Assembly: GCA_026214975.1 (NCBI GenBank)
Contig: CM047814.1
Span: forward strand, 20,297,541-20,361,540
DNA from: Gentiana macrophylla
Taxonomy: Eukaryota; Streptophyta; Magnoliopsida; Gentianales; Gentianaceae
Direction of reading: 5' to 3'
DNA length: 64,000 bases
The notes under the pieces were generated by a model, which did not search any database, was not told the origin of the DNA, and was given only the letters and a program-made list of their open reading frames with translations. Of the stretch, positions 12,660-24,289 are shown piece after piece; the stretch's first letter is position 1, and each line of letters begins with the position of its first letter. Both the position numbers and the translations under genes were made by a program.

Positions 12660-15464
12660 TGGGAATTTTGTATCTGTTTAAGGAAGATGGAAGGGCGAGG
12701 TGTCGGGGTGTGATTGCTCTCACCTCGACCCGATCTCCATGTCCGGGTGATAAACTGATCCACCTTGCCCTTTTTCTTTCCGAGAATGTCATCGAGCACA
12801 CACAATCGACGACGAAGAGGCTAGGGCCGCGGCGGGTTATGGGTCGAAGGAGGTGAGCATGGAGGATGCTAGCTCTAGCGGTGACGAGGAGGAGATGGAA
12901 GAAAATCCAATCCCTGGACCCATTAACATAGAATCGACCCAGAGTCGCAGCTTATTAGTGAGGCGTTGTGGAGGCGAGGTCGAAGATGACGACCAAATGG
13001 CACTAAGCAATCTCCTCACCAGGATGGAGAGAGTTTTAAAACACGGAGCCGCAAAAAAGTAGCGGCAAGATCAAGGAAGCCGTGGAAACATTGTGGTATC
13101 GGAGAAGCCCAAAAATCTCCAAAAATTGTTGTACGCAAGAAAACCGCCGCCGTTGAGCCCGCAAAAAAGAAGAGGCGCCCAAAAGAAGGTCCGCTGCGGT
13201 TGAAAATGAGCTCAGCGAGCAAAAGCGGGCGGATAGTGAACTTGTAGCCCGATGGAGGAGTTTAAGGATCGAGAAGATTATACTTGGCGTTAGCGGCGTC
13301 GATATCTCGGCGGACTATCGTTTTGTTAGTATGGGCGCGACCAAAGATGCCATGGACTGTGGCCGAGACCAAAGAAGACTATCTCGTGTGGCTGCATTAT
13401 GATCATTTTGCGGCGGACTCGGACCTCCTTTGATCCATTCTTTGTTACTTTTATGGAAGAGTCGAAAGTGATGCCTTGCGACTGAGTTTGGGAGTTGTTC
13501 GCGTGGTCATGTCCTTTATTATAATCGATGGGTTGAGCGGCGCGAACCGTCGATGCCGGTGCTTTTATATTTTTATAGTTTCTCCCGGAAGAAGCGGCGC
13601 CGCCAAATCCAACCAGCGTAGTCGATCGAGTCATGGTAGACCCCGCTTGTTATTTGATCTTCCCGACAAGGTGGCGGATTGGGACAAAAGATGTATGAAG
13701 GTAGAATCCCGGGTAGGCTGGCCGTTTGAGAAGCTAGCGGAGAATTCGGTCAAGACCGATCACTTGAATAAGATAAAACCCAATTTGACGATGATGAGTT
13801 TATCTCCGAGTGAAAGACGATCTCGGCTATACTCGTAAAATGAACCTCGAGGCTAGGGCATTTAACCGGAGGTTGTTGCTTGACGTCGCTCGGCCTATCT
13901 TGAAACAGGCGGACTTCCTGGAGCGGTGTCGGCGAACCTTTAGTTGTAGTCGACTGCGTTGCCGACCCATCCCGATTGGTGCGGCGAGTGTCACCATGGG
14001 AGGTTCATGCCTTCTCGGTCACGAAATCTGCGGCGGTTATCCTAATATCGCGAGCACCGAGTAGGATTTTTACTTGCATTCCTCTTGCTTTTTTTCATAA
14101 TAGGTCTCTTTTCATATATTACGGTTGCTAATATATATTTGTTCCCCACAGTACCATGGATAGATTAGTTCGCGCAGCCAATTGTCTAAGCGAAAGACCG
14201 TCGGTGAGGTGAAAAGAACATCGAACTAAAGGGATCAAAACATCCTTCCAAAGGTCGACTTACAAGCAATGGCGGCGGTGCTTCGGAGCTAAGGTCGTGA
14301 AATCATCCCACCGCCAGATTATAGAAAGCTGCGGGGCAAAACTCGAAGCGGACTACTCTGTCAAAACCGCTGCGGGTGATAAGAAGAAAAGGGGTGCGGT
14401 TGAAGAGATTGAGCCCGATGGAGACGATAGCGGCTTGCGCGGAGGTCCTCCTCTTAAGAAATCAAAAGCGATAAAGGCAAACTCGTGGCCGATGGCGTGG
14501 TATCTGGCTGATACGAAGGTAGTAGTGCCGTTTGCGGAGTCCCTATCGGGCCCGAGAGGTTGTCCCGCCGCTGGTTGGACAAAGAGTTCATGCGGCAACA
14601 ACCTCTCGACCGCCATGGCGCGCACAATTTCAAGGGTATCGATGTGCCCCGGCGAGACATTTCGGATGGGGTATCCCTAATGATATCCAGATGGAGGTAG
14701 GCCGCGGGATAGCGGACAGGGTTGTGCTGGCGGATCAAGTTGATCCCCGCCGTGCCTTTCTTGGGAGTATTGAAGATTTGTGGGGCTTATACGGCGCTAC
14801 GGTGAGCATGGTAAACCTCCTTTCTTGTTCTTGTTTTTCATTCCTTTTATTGTCGTTTTCCTCAGTCAATATTGACTCATTTGTTGGTTTTTCTTCCATT
14901 AGGTTGGTGCGGCTTGCACAGTTCGTCAATGATTATAAAGCACCATAGCCGAAAGTGTCAATGTCGGAAAGAGTCGGGTCGAAACTCGAAAGCTCTTGGG
15001 GCCGCAAATGATGTGTCCGCCTGGACTTCGTGGGCGGTTAAACGCAAATGATGCGAGAGATTGAGCGAGGCGCGGTGACCGAGACCCAGAAAGTTAACTC
15101 TGACCTCGTGGAGCAGGGTAAATCTGTTGATCGGGCCATGCAGGAGATGAAGCTTAAAGTTACCGAGGCCCAAGCTCATTGGGAAGCCGAGCAAGCGGCG
15201 TGTCTGGATCTGCGGGCACACCAAAGGATCTAGGCTCAAGTGTTGAAGGTCGGCTCAAGGCCGCTTCGATGACGGCTTTATGATGGGATATGATCAAGGT
15301 TTTATCATATCGCGAGGTGCGTCCTGGCTCATGACGGCAGTACACCCGACCTTGACGTCCTAGAGGAATGGATTCTCACCCATCCCTTCTCAGATTATCT
15401 AAGAGAATTTCATGATCGCATACCTTTTTCTGATATTGAGCTTCAGCGCTATGTTCCAGTGTGA
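12660..15464 (+). pseudogene. Antisense ORF of the Tat element (putative gypsy-type transposon protein family)
   Basis: Between pol and the 3' LTR the plus strand, opposite to pol, carries an eroded protein-like region. Readable blocks are an acidic segment (DEEEMEENPIPGPIN, near 12885-12930), a basic KKKRRPKEG segment (near 13165), MPCDWVWELFAW (near 13470), FDLPDKVADWDKRC (near 13650), a coiled-coil-like stretch at 15048-15233, and a clean end EEWILTHPFSDYLREFHDRI stopping at 15464. This order resembles the 'putative gypsy type transposon' proteins often annotated in plants. Antisense ORFs in this position are known in Tat elements. Many frameshifts are present, and the start is unknown. 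Confidence 0.5.
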
Positions 15465-16199
15465 TCTGATTGGGTGGCCCCGGCCGTGATTGAGGCGAAT
15501 CTGAGAGGCGTGTGCGCAGCTCTGAAGCAAGAGAGAGCGGTGAAGAGGGCGAGCGAGTGTGGGGGTGAGGTGGAGCAAACCGGCCCAGCCGTTGGTAGAG
15601 CCCTCCGTGATCTGAGACAAATCTTGATCGAGATCTTTGCATCATTCTCTCCGCGAAGAGAATGTCCATAACGAAAGAGATGCGGCCCGAGGTTCTTAGA
15701 TTTACGGCTCTGTTTTGTAAAACATTATTTCGATTTAGCATATGTATGACTCTTTTCCTTTTACGCACTTTTGTCCGCACATTTGTCTCTCAGTAATGTC
15801 CACATTTATAATTTTATTCACAAGTTTGTTTCTGCCCGTTTTTATGTATGCTTGCTTTTGCTCGAATTTATTGTCTAAATTGAGTCCGATGATAACAACA
15901 TCCGTCCCTTGTTTTAGATAAGATTCTAGGTCGATCTTGTGCGGACTCACTGTATGAGATATGCCCTCTTGAATCTTATCTCAAATAACTTGTTCGCTAG
16001 GAAGTTGTGCCAGCGTTAAGTTTTCGGCCAAAGTTTTTGTTGAAAATTCTTGAGAACAATTCTTTCTTACCCATGCATATTTTTAATAATTTGCATATAA
16101 AAAGAGAATGTAAAATCGGGCTTTATTAATTTCGACTCATCCCGCTAGATGAGTAAAGATTACAAGCAAAATAAGAAAGCCTAACCACTCACGTCGTAA

Positions 16200-17455
16200 A
16201 AACGAGAGGATAGCCATATCCCTAGCCGATTTATTACATGTAGTACCTTTTGAGGTTGTCCGCATGCCAAGGTCTATTGAGCTCGTAGCCTTGCTGATTT
16301 ACGAGGACATAAGTCCCTTTCTTGATCTCTCTTGCGACTTGATAAGGGCCTTCCCAATTTCTTTGTTAGCTTCCCTTTATCGGGCTCCATACCCGTGGCC
16401 TTTCGTTCGAAGAACGAAATCCCGACTTTAAATGAGTGGTCGCGGATTAAACTTGTCGTGTTGTTGTTTAGCGATTTGTTTGTAGTTCGCTAATCGATGA
16501 TAAGTCGCTATTCTTTTTCCTCCACCGGATCCAAGTCGATCTGCTGTTTAAAAGATTATTCATTGATTCGTATAATCGCGACCGATCTTTGGGTAGTGCC
16601 ATTTCGATTGGAATCATAGCCTCTGATCCATAGGTAAGGGCAAAGGTGTTTCTCCCGTGGGTGTTTTGATCGTGGTGCGAAGTGACGAGTATGGCGGGTA
16701 GCTCATCGACCCACCCTCCTGCTTTCACCTTGTCATCTACGCTTTTCTTAAGCATTTTGATTATTTGTTTATTGCCGGCCTCAGCCTGGCCGTTTCCTTG
16801 AGGATAAGCCACGGACGACTGCCAGTGTTTAACTTTGAATTCCTCACAAAGGTCTGAAAAGTCTTTCTGAATTGTGGGCCGTGATCTCGATACTCTTGCC
16901 CGTGGAATGCCAAAGCGTGAAAAAATTTGATCGTGTAAGAAATAACCTGCGGCTTTTGCGGTTATCTTAACCATGGGTTTTGCTTCGATCCACTTTGTGA
17001 AATAATCCACAGCTACTATGATAACTTTACATCCGCCTCTTCCTGGTGGAAATGGTCCGATGAGATCGAGCCCCACATGTCGAAGGCCAAGGTGCGGTCA
17101 CGATGCTCTGCTCAACAGATGGTATTCGTGGGATGTCCGCATGTTTCTGACACTCTGGACATTCTCGAACTAATTTTTCTGAGTCTTTAAGAATTGTTGG
17201 CCAATAATACCCCGCGGTTATGACCTTCTGTGCCAAAGAGCGACTAGCGGGGTGACCTCACACACTCGCTTGGTGAAGTTCGATAAGGATTGTCTTGCTT
17301 TCTTCCTCTCGAACACATCGTAATAAAGGCCTTGTTGCGGACCTTCGTAGAGTATTCCATTGTTTAAGATATACCGGCCGCTCTTTTTTCTTAAGTGCGC
17401 GAATGTTATCCGCTCCATCGTGCAAGGTGCTGTTTATATAAGCTTTGAATCTCAT
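16200..17455 (-). pseudogene. Tat integrase
   Basis: The H2C2 zinc-binding region (AGYYWPTILKDSEKLVRECPECQKHA, described here by its Cys pair and the YYWP block near 17200-17100) precedes the catalytic core. The core has DLIGPFPPG, VDYFTKWIEAKP and GNGQAEAGNKQI (17076-16700). The final catalytic Glu is visible in GQAEA; the second Asp region is damaged (VSRSRPTIQKDF). The C-terminal tail is eroded to about 16200. Frameshifts near 17230 and 17060 break the frame. Confidence 0.8.
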
Positions 17456-17509
17456 CGATCCAACATATAGTCGGTCTTTGGTGTATCGATTTCCATGACT
17501 TGTGCTTCC

Positions 17510-17977
17510 TCAATGGCGGGTATAGCTAGATACTCTATCATAATTGAAGGGTCTGCAATTTCTTCTTTTAGTGATAATTTTGAGAGATAGTCTGCTCGCT
17601 CGTTGTCCTCTCTCGGATTCTCGATGAACTCGCATGATACTTGAAGCCGCTTTTGAATCGTCGAACAATCTCACCATATTTCTCGAGAATACCACGGTGT
17701 GTGTCATAGTCCCCGAGATTTGGTTGACGATGAGTTGGGAATCGCAATAGACTTCAACATTTTCCACATTTAGCTCTTGGCGATTTGAGCCCAAATGATC
17801 GCTTCCAGTGCTCGGCTTGATTATTCGTGGCGGGAACTCGAACCTTAAAGCTTTTTCGATTTCCTCCGTCGATCCGGGTTCCATCAAAATTACTCCGGCC
17901 CCACAACCATTTCGGTTAGATGCCCCATCAACATATAAATGCCAACATTGATCTGGTTTACTCTTGCCCTGGCTCAT
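17510..17977 (-). pseudogene. Second (archaeal-type) RNase H of the Tat element
   Basis: The segment begins WHLYVDGASNRNGCGAGVIL and later has VEVYCDSQLIVNQISG, the Asp-containing motifs of the extra RNase H carried by Tat elements in addition to the usual retroviral-type domain. The middle is frameshifted (the helix that supplies the catalytic Glu is scrambled), and the tail is out of frame. It lies between the RT-RNase H and integrase blocks, as expected for this clade. Confidence 0.8.
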
Positions 17978-18057
17978 GGGGCTAACGGCGAACTGGTTGT
18001 GGCGAGCTAAAGCTTGTCTCTACAATAAAATCGGCGTAACTTGACCATTGATAGCTT

Positions 18058-19557
18058 TTACGGGTGATATTGTATGTCGAACTCGGTGATTTCGATTGCC
18101 CATCTGAGAAGTCGACCAGAAAGGTCCGGTTTATGCAATATTTGACGCAATGGACTATCCGTTAAGACAATTATCGTGTGTGAGGTAAAGTAAGCCCTGA
18201 GTTTGCGGGCAGCAATAACAAGCGAGTAGGCTAATTTTTCAATATTAAAATAGCGGCTCTCCACCGGACTGAGAGCCTTGCTTACATAATAAACGGGATT
18301 TTGGAGGGTTCCAGCCTCCTTGACAAGAACGGCGGCAACAGCCCGGTCTGAAGCCGCTAAATACAAAAACAGCACATCTCCCTCTATAGGGCTAACCAAA
18401 AGGGGTGGTTTCCCTAGATATTCTTTTAAAGCTTGAAATGCCTGCGAACACTCTGCGTTCCATGAAAAAGTTTTGTCGCCTCTGAGAATTTTGAAGAAGG
18501 GGAGACACTTTCCGCCGATTTCGATATGAGCGACTAGCGCAATGATGCGGCCGTTGAGCCTCTGTACTTCTTTGATGGTAGTAGGCTCTCTCATGTCAAT
18601 CAAAGCTTGAATTTTTTCTCGATTAGCCTCGATGCCACGACGACTAACCATAAACCCCGAAATTTGCTGCTGGACACCAAAAGTACACTTGGCGGATTCG
18701 ACTTCATCGAGTGTTTTCGGACATTATTGAAAGTTTCTTGAAGGTCGGCCGTGTGACCGTCCCAAATGGACTTAACAACCATGTCATCTATGTAAGCCTC
18801 CATATTTACGCCTATCTCGCGAATCAAGACCTCGTTGACCATTCGGCGATAGGTCGAACCCGCATTCTTCATTTCAAATGGCATCATTTCATAATAATAT
18901 CGATCCTCCAAATGCTCTGAAAGCCGTTTTTTCTTTGTCGGACTCACCATCCGTATTTGATGATACCTGAATATCGCGTCTAAGAAACTTAAAACCTCAA
19001 AGCCGAAATAGAGTCAACTAACCGGTCAATTCGCGGGCGGTGATAAGGATCCTTAGGACATGCTTTGTTGATGTCCGTGAAGTCGCGCACATTCTCCACT
19101 TGCCGTTGTGCTTCTTTACCATAACCACATTTGCCAACCAAGTAGGGTAGGCGAGCTCCTTTATGATTCCCGCTTGTAGAAGCTTTCCGACCTCTACTTT
19201 CACCGCCGCCTCCTTTTCTGTTGAGAACCCGACGCTCATTTGTTGTATCGGCTTGAAAGTAGGGTCGACGTTAAGATGGTGCGAGCGGCGTGCCCGTTCG
19301 ACTCCTCGCATGTCGGTAACCACCCAAGCAAAGGCACTCAAATTCTCTTTGAGTAATTGTATCAATTTTTCCCGTTCGATAGGACTCAGTCGAGCCCCTA
19401 TCTTTATCTTTTGCTCGGGATATTCCTCATTGATGACCACCTCGATCAACTCATCTTCTGCCGTAAAATCTGGCTCATCTCTGACTTGCAATGTTTCACA
19501 CTCTATTTTGATCGGTTCAGGATCGACAACGACCACGATCATGTCGATGTTCTCCAT
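18058..19557 (-). pseudogene. Tat reverse transcriptase and RNase H
   Basis: The RT begins with HHLNVDPTFKPI and LLQAGIIKELAYPTWLANVV (19300-19120). It continues, after a damaged stretch, with FEMKNAGSTYRRMVNEV and the catalytic MEAYIDDMVVKS (18880-18760), then the thumb. The RT-linked RNase H follows (FSWNAECSQAFQALKEYL, YFNIEKLAYSLVIAARKLR). The YIDD catalytic motif is intact, but the stretch between 19018 and 18950 is broken by frameshifts. Confidence 0.85.
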
Positions 19558-19730
19558 GTTATATGGTCATTCGATTCAATCCTCTTATTCCTGTTCTCGT
19601 CATCTCATGTATGTATGTTAGGGCGGCCGGTTCATTGATCGATCGTTCGATCCTGTCCCCAACGTAAAACTTTGCCCGATGCGGAATGGAAGCTACCATC
19701 CAAATCGCTTTAAAGCGGGTGTTCCAATTA

Positions 19731-20042
19731 TCATGTTATAATTGGATGAAGATCGACAACTAAAAACATCACCTTTTCCGTGCGAAAAGGGTGCATAATC
19801 TCCCATCTCAGTACATCGAGGTCGATGGCCCCTTGACTCAGTATCTTATGATTGGTAAAGCCCTCGAGGGTGCCATTATGCGGTCTCAAATTAAGTCGGC
19901 TGAAACCCAACTCTTTGAAGCGGTTGTAATATAGGATATCGCGGCAAGCTCTCAGATCAACCATCACTCTATTGACACAGGCCCGATTGACAACCACCGA
20001 GATGCAAAGGCACATATCCTCTGCATTGGTTGAAGTCACCAC
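19731..20042 (-). pseudogene. Tat aspartic protease, active site lost
   Basis: The frame shows VNRVMVDLRACRDILYYN followed by ELGFSRLNLRP and LEGFTNHKILSQGAI. In functional relatives the first block reads VDTGSSADIL; here the DTG active-site triad is replaced by DLR, apparently through compensating small insertions and deletions. The rest of the fold is recognisable. It lies between gag and RT, as usual. Confidence 0.7.
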
Positions 20043-20177
20043 TCACTTGAGTAAAGGCAAGGGGCTATTCACTCCTCAAGCCAAAACTACAGGCTTCTCC
20101 ACATGTTTGTTGATGAAGCCGATCACGATTCTTAATCTGATTGTTAGAGGAGGAGGCTCGGTTATCATTCTAATGTT

Positions 20178-21687
20178 CTATCGAATCGACGAGCTTGTTT
20201 GATTCCTCCTATCTGGACCACCGGTATCAAGTTTGAGGTGATCATGGTGTCCGCGAGCGAGCAACTTCTCTATTGCTCGTTTGAATTGGATACATTCATC
20301 GGTAGTGTGACCACTTATCCTGTGATAGCCACAAAATTTGGATGCATCGCGGCGCGCGTGTCGGGAACCATTGGGTATGGTTCGGTATTTCGTCCACGAT
20401 TTCATTCAACACTTGGGAATAGGAAATTCGCGGCGGCGTGAAATGCTCTTCCTTAAATCTTTCGGGTTTCTTAATTTCCTATCCGCCCCTCTGCTGGGTG
20501 TCTCTTGGCGGCTACGCTCACCCTCTGTTTGCCTTTGTTGGACGAAGACGCCCTTCGTTTCCCGCAGATTGCAATGTACTTCCTAGTCGAGCTCAACATT
20601 TCTTGTAGGTTCGCTTTGGTGGTGACAAAGCGAAATAAGACTTCAAGTACCCCGCTTCAACCTGTTTCAAAACTACTCATGACAACGTTATCTCGCTATA
20701 CCCTGGTCATTTCATACACTTTGTAAAACCGCTCATAATAATCTGCGAGTACCTCACTGTCGCCTTGTCGGACCTCGTGTAGGTCGATATGTCTTTTAGT
20801 CCTCCCACCGACTTGAATTCTGCTATAAACTTGTTGATCAGGTCATCCCATGATAAAATCGATCCAGAGGAAGATCGGATCCATGATGTTTGCCGATCTT
20901 GCATTGATCCCACAAATGCTATACACCAAGCCTCATCGCTAGAGGTACACAAAGCCGATTCTCGCTTTGAAAAGCGGATAGCCATCCGAGGATCTGTTGC
21001 TCGTGGTAGTTTATGAAATTGGGATAGTGAGTTCCTCCCACTTGGAGCCGCCAGTATCTTTGGGATGAAGCACACTTGTTCCCAGCGTCGGAACCGTTTA
21101 ACACCCTTTGTTCCTTTCTCTGTAATTCCTCTATCTGTTTTTTCATGATGCCTATCTCTTCCTCGATTTGGGGTTGAGGTGGGAGCGCAACATAACTTTC
21201 TTCAACTTCCGAGTCCCCTGTCTCTTCCAAGCGGTGCGAACTCGGCGAGTGTTCTTGGTCGCGATCGGGCGCACCGCGATCGTCGATCGCGGGCCCCGCC
21301 TACCAAGCGCAGATTTCTACCCTCTCTAGGATGTGAGGTTGCATGACTACTCTCCTCTATTTCGATCGATTGTGGTCGAACCGCTTTTGGAGGAATGAAT
21401 GTGGGCTGAATCTCGGTTTGTGCGGGTTGAGGAGGGTTGAATTTACGGATTGACCGAGGAGGTAATCCTTCCGCAATGAGTAGTGCATTTCCTTCCCGCA
21501 TTTCTTCAACATATTCCATGTGCGCTTGCAATGCTATTTTATATGTATCTTGTTGTGGGAGCTCCCGGCTAAAATAGCTTCTGTTCGTTAGTTGGGTTGG
21601 ACGCCCCCGATTCCTTTTCCTTGCTTTTCCTAACCGCTTCCTCGTGTATTTCACGGGCTTTAGTCCTTTCCGTATGTATGCTCGCAT
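20178..21687 (-). pseudogene. Tat gag
   Basis: Three overlapping frames cover a basic N-terminal segment (21687-21202), a coiled-coil-like stretch (IGIMKKQIEELQRKEQR, near 21130), the retrotransposon gag core (SWDDLINKFIAEFKS, near 20830) and a zinc-knuckle-like block FCGYHRISGHTTDECIQFK (near 20320). The last has the Cys-His-His-Cys spacing seen in Tat gag proteins. At least three frameshifts are present. Confidence 0.75.
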
Positions 21688-22154
21688 GTCGGTTGTGAGG
21701 CGGGGTTGACATCCGCCCGTCTCGATAACCCTTCGGCTAGCCTCTCCACGGGCGTGCTCGCTCCACGTGGCGATCCACGATTGGTCGCCTTAGCGGTGTT
21801 GCGGGTTCATGTTTTTCCCGCCACCATGACTTATGATTTTTGGGCGGGTATTTTTCTCGACTTCAGAATATAAGGTAACAACTGTTTGTATCTCCCAGGC
21901 TATTTACAACTAAAAGATGACCGATCTTTCCTTACTCGAAGATCTCAAACCGGCAAAAATGCGAAATCAACCTGGTATTTTATATGGACTCAAATGTGAG
22001 TTTGCAATGAAGTTGATGATCTCCTCTCAGTGCAAGTTGATCGACAGTCAGTAGATGATGACTTCGCTGGGACACCGTGAAATCGTCTCGTGGTGGAGTA
22101 AGTAGCCTCGAATCTTTGAATGATAATGATTTTCCGATAATCGGAGCCAAGCGA

Positions 22155-22865
22155 TGTTGCGCCGAACACCGATTTGCGGTAATGTTGTTTATCTTGAGGA
22201 TATGAGGTGAAATGAATGATTTCTCCGGTGTGGTTAGGGTGGCGAATAAGAACAAGGCGCGGATCGCTTTACAAGATGAACAAGTTAATCTGTCGACAAA
22301 TTGGCATAGTTTCTGCTTGTATTAGATTTTATAGTTAAAGCTTGAGAGAGAGAGTCCTCTCTTTCTATTACAATGTGATCCCATATATATAGGCTAAAAA
22401 GTAAGTCGGTTCACTGTTCATCGATAAGACAACTTAGAATACATAGCTAAGTTAAGCATGCATGCAATACAAGTGTCTATCTAGGCAGTAAAGTGTTGCC
22501 ACCAGAAGTGTTGCCACCGGATTGGCCACCGATAAGCTTGACGAGCAAATGAGTAGCGAAAGTATATCTGAGCAAATGGACTCGGTTGTGCCTTAAGTAT
22601 ATAGTAGTAGGAATCACATGGAGAGAATGGGTCCGGCTTCTCAAGTTGGCGGACATGATCCGACCTCTTGTTGGCGGACATGATCCGCCTCTTGTTGGCG
22701 GATAGGCCCGGTTTGTAGCTAGCGGTTAGAAGGAGCTTGGTGGTGGCGCCGAGAAGAAGCTTGGTGGCGGCGACGGTCGGAGGTAAAGCCCATTATCTCG
22801 TGTTGATGGGCCAAGATTGTAGGCGATATGGATGAACGCGGCCCCATTCCAATCCGGGTATATCG
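22155..22865 (-). repeat. 5' LTR of Tat Gypsy
   Basis: Second LTR copy, ending GGGTATATCG where the other has TATATCA (a single change of the terminal base). Two short blocks differ abruptly from the lower copy: GAGCAAATG-type text near 22545 and 22573 replaces GCGGCC- and GGCGCG-type text at the corresponding places. Confidence 0.85.
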
Positions 22866-23417
22866 ATAATGACAATGAAATACATCTAGTTACAAAGAAA
22901 AATATGGTAACATTGAAAAAGAAATAGTAACAACCAATAAAATAGATGTAAAAAAAACGTATTAACACTGATATGGACCGATGAATGTAATTGGAGTAAT
23001 TTTTTTAACATAATATATGTGAAGTAAATTTTTGTGTCAAAAATGCAGATGAAGTGAATATTTTCTTTCTCGTTAAAATCAAATTTGTATAGTGATAATG
23101 AATGCCTAAATAATGGAAAATTGTTTGTAAACAAATATAATGTTTTTTAGAAAAATCAAAACTGTAGATTAATTGAGTAAATTTATCTCTTGATTTCAAG
23201 AAAATATAGTGATAATGCTTTTCCTAAAATCATGGAAATAGATTGTCGGTTACAATATTTGCTTCCAAAAAAATACTGATATTTTTATTATTATATTAAT
23301 GACTTGAGAAAAGTAAAATGAGGGTAATTTAGGAATAACCAAGCATTTTGTCCTAATAAAACCCAATGTCCTTTCATCCTTATTTACTTAGATAAGATGT
23401 CCTACTAGACAAAAATC
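22866..23417. repeat. Right part of MULE1 interior and inverted end
   Basis: The GTAGTAACA-type array continues to about 22985, followed by AT-rich DNA without genes. The inverted end (23330-23417) carries, read in reverse, CTAGTAGGACATC and GATGAAAGGACATT, matching the left end of MULE1. Confidence 0.65.
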
Positions 23418-23427
23418 TATAAAAAAA

Positions 23428-24010
23428 CATTTTCTATTGATTTTAATGGCAAAGTGGCGCCACACATGGTGAGAAAATTAGGAAAAGAAATTTTCCTAGA
23501 TTATGTCACATGTGTAATTAATTAATTATTTATTTGTTAGATAATTAATGGAAAAATAAGAGATTGATTTTATGAAAATTATCTCTTATTTTATGGCAAA
23601 TATCTTTTTCGTATAGAAAAGGGTAATTGTATTGTGAAAATGATAACTCTCTCTTCACTAATTAATTTTATATATAAAGAGAGTTCCCCCAACACAATTT
23701 TACATAAAGGCACTTTAGTTGAAAAGAAAAGAAAAATTAGTTTTTTGTTCTAGTCATTAGGAGAAGAAAAACCTCGGGTTTTTCTTAAGTATATTCGAGG
23801 AGGCTCTACTATGAGGATTGACGTCCACCAGTCGTCGCTTGAAGATACAATCCGGAAGACCGTGGCTTCTCTTTTGTCGATTGCGGCTCCTTCTTCTGTT
23901 GGGTAAATCTTCAACTTTCTTGTAGTTAATTAATTTATTATGTGAATTAAATCGTGGTAAAATCGCATGCAAATTTATTTTGTAGCTTCCGTTGTGCATT
24001 ATCGAGTGTC
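23428..24010 (+). repeat. Copia LTR-like region, second part
   Basis: This resumes the LTR-like sequence interrupted at 10168. It has the same layout as 34160-34712 of the solo LTR: a TATATAAAGAGAGTTC-type TATA region (near 23675), an AAGAAAAG-rich leader, a TTCTTTTGTCGATTGCGGCTCC-like segment and an end similar to GCTTCCGYTG. The right end is not sharply defined. Confidence 0.5.
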
Positions 24011-24085
24011 TCGATCGGTGCTGTGAATCAGATCTGACGATCCAATTATGGATTGGATCCGGATTCGGGTTCATGTATATCTAGC

Positions 24086-24236
24086 ACCTACCATATCCTA
24101 CATTACCGCATCTTACCTTACCCCACCACCCCAATTTACCCTACCCTACCATTTCCTACCGTATCTTACTTAACCCTACCCCCTTCAAGCCTATATTTTA
24201 CCATACCCAGCCTTACCTTACCACTCACCCTACTAC
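24086..24236 (+). repeat. Low-complexity CTTACC/CCCTACC tract
   Basis: About 150 bp of irregular TACCCTACC, TTACCTTACC and related units on the plus strand. It resembles degenerate telomere-like or pyrimidine-rich DNA, but no regular 7-bp telomere repeat is present. Confidence 0.6.
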
Positions 24237-24289
24237 TGATGTATCATAATTTTTCTCCGTCAAATGTTGTCTTCTCACTTATGGACTTA

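Larger units (their letters stand above)
10730..22865 (-). mobile_element. Tat-lineage Ty3/Gypsy retrotransposon, degenerate
   Basis: Two 711-bp LTRs (10730-11440 and 22155-22865) flank a minus-strand gag-protease-RT-RNase H-archaeal RNase H-integrase series. A polypurine tract (read in reverse AGTAGGGGGCCAT, 11441-11453) sits next to the lower LTR, whose element-sense start is TGATATACCCGG. The second, archaeal-type RNase H and an antisense ORF between pol and the 3' LTR are hallmarks of the Tat clade. All frames are broken, so the element is dead. A clean 5-bp TSD was not found. A plausible primer site beginning TGGCTCCGA (read in reverse near 22150) does not match a tRNA I recognise. Confidence 0.9.
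10179..23417. mobile_element. MULE1: Mutator-like element, non-autonomous, with nested Gypsy
   Basis: The ends are inverted: the left end contains CTAGAAGGACAAGG and the right end, read in reverse, CTAGTAGGACATC. Similarity continues for about 70 bp (AATAAGGATG.AAGGACA). A direct repeat TATAAAAAAA flanks it (10169-10178 and 23418-23427), the 9-10 bp size expected for Mutator-like elements. Without the nested Tat Gypsy (10730-22865) the element is about 1.1 kb and has no transposase. Its interior is A-rich minisatellite-like DNA built on GTAGTAACA and GATGTAGTTAC. The TSD is low-complexity, so the exact boundary is uncertain by a base or two. Confidence 0.7.

Noticed and set aside
24086..24236. 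Interstitial telomere array
   Set aside because: The units are irregular TACC/CCTACC text without the CCCTAAA periodicity.
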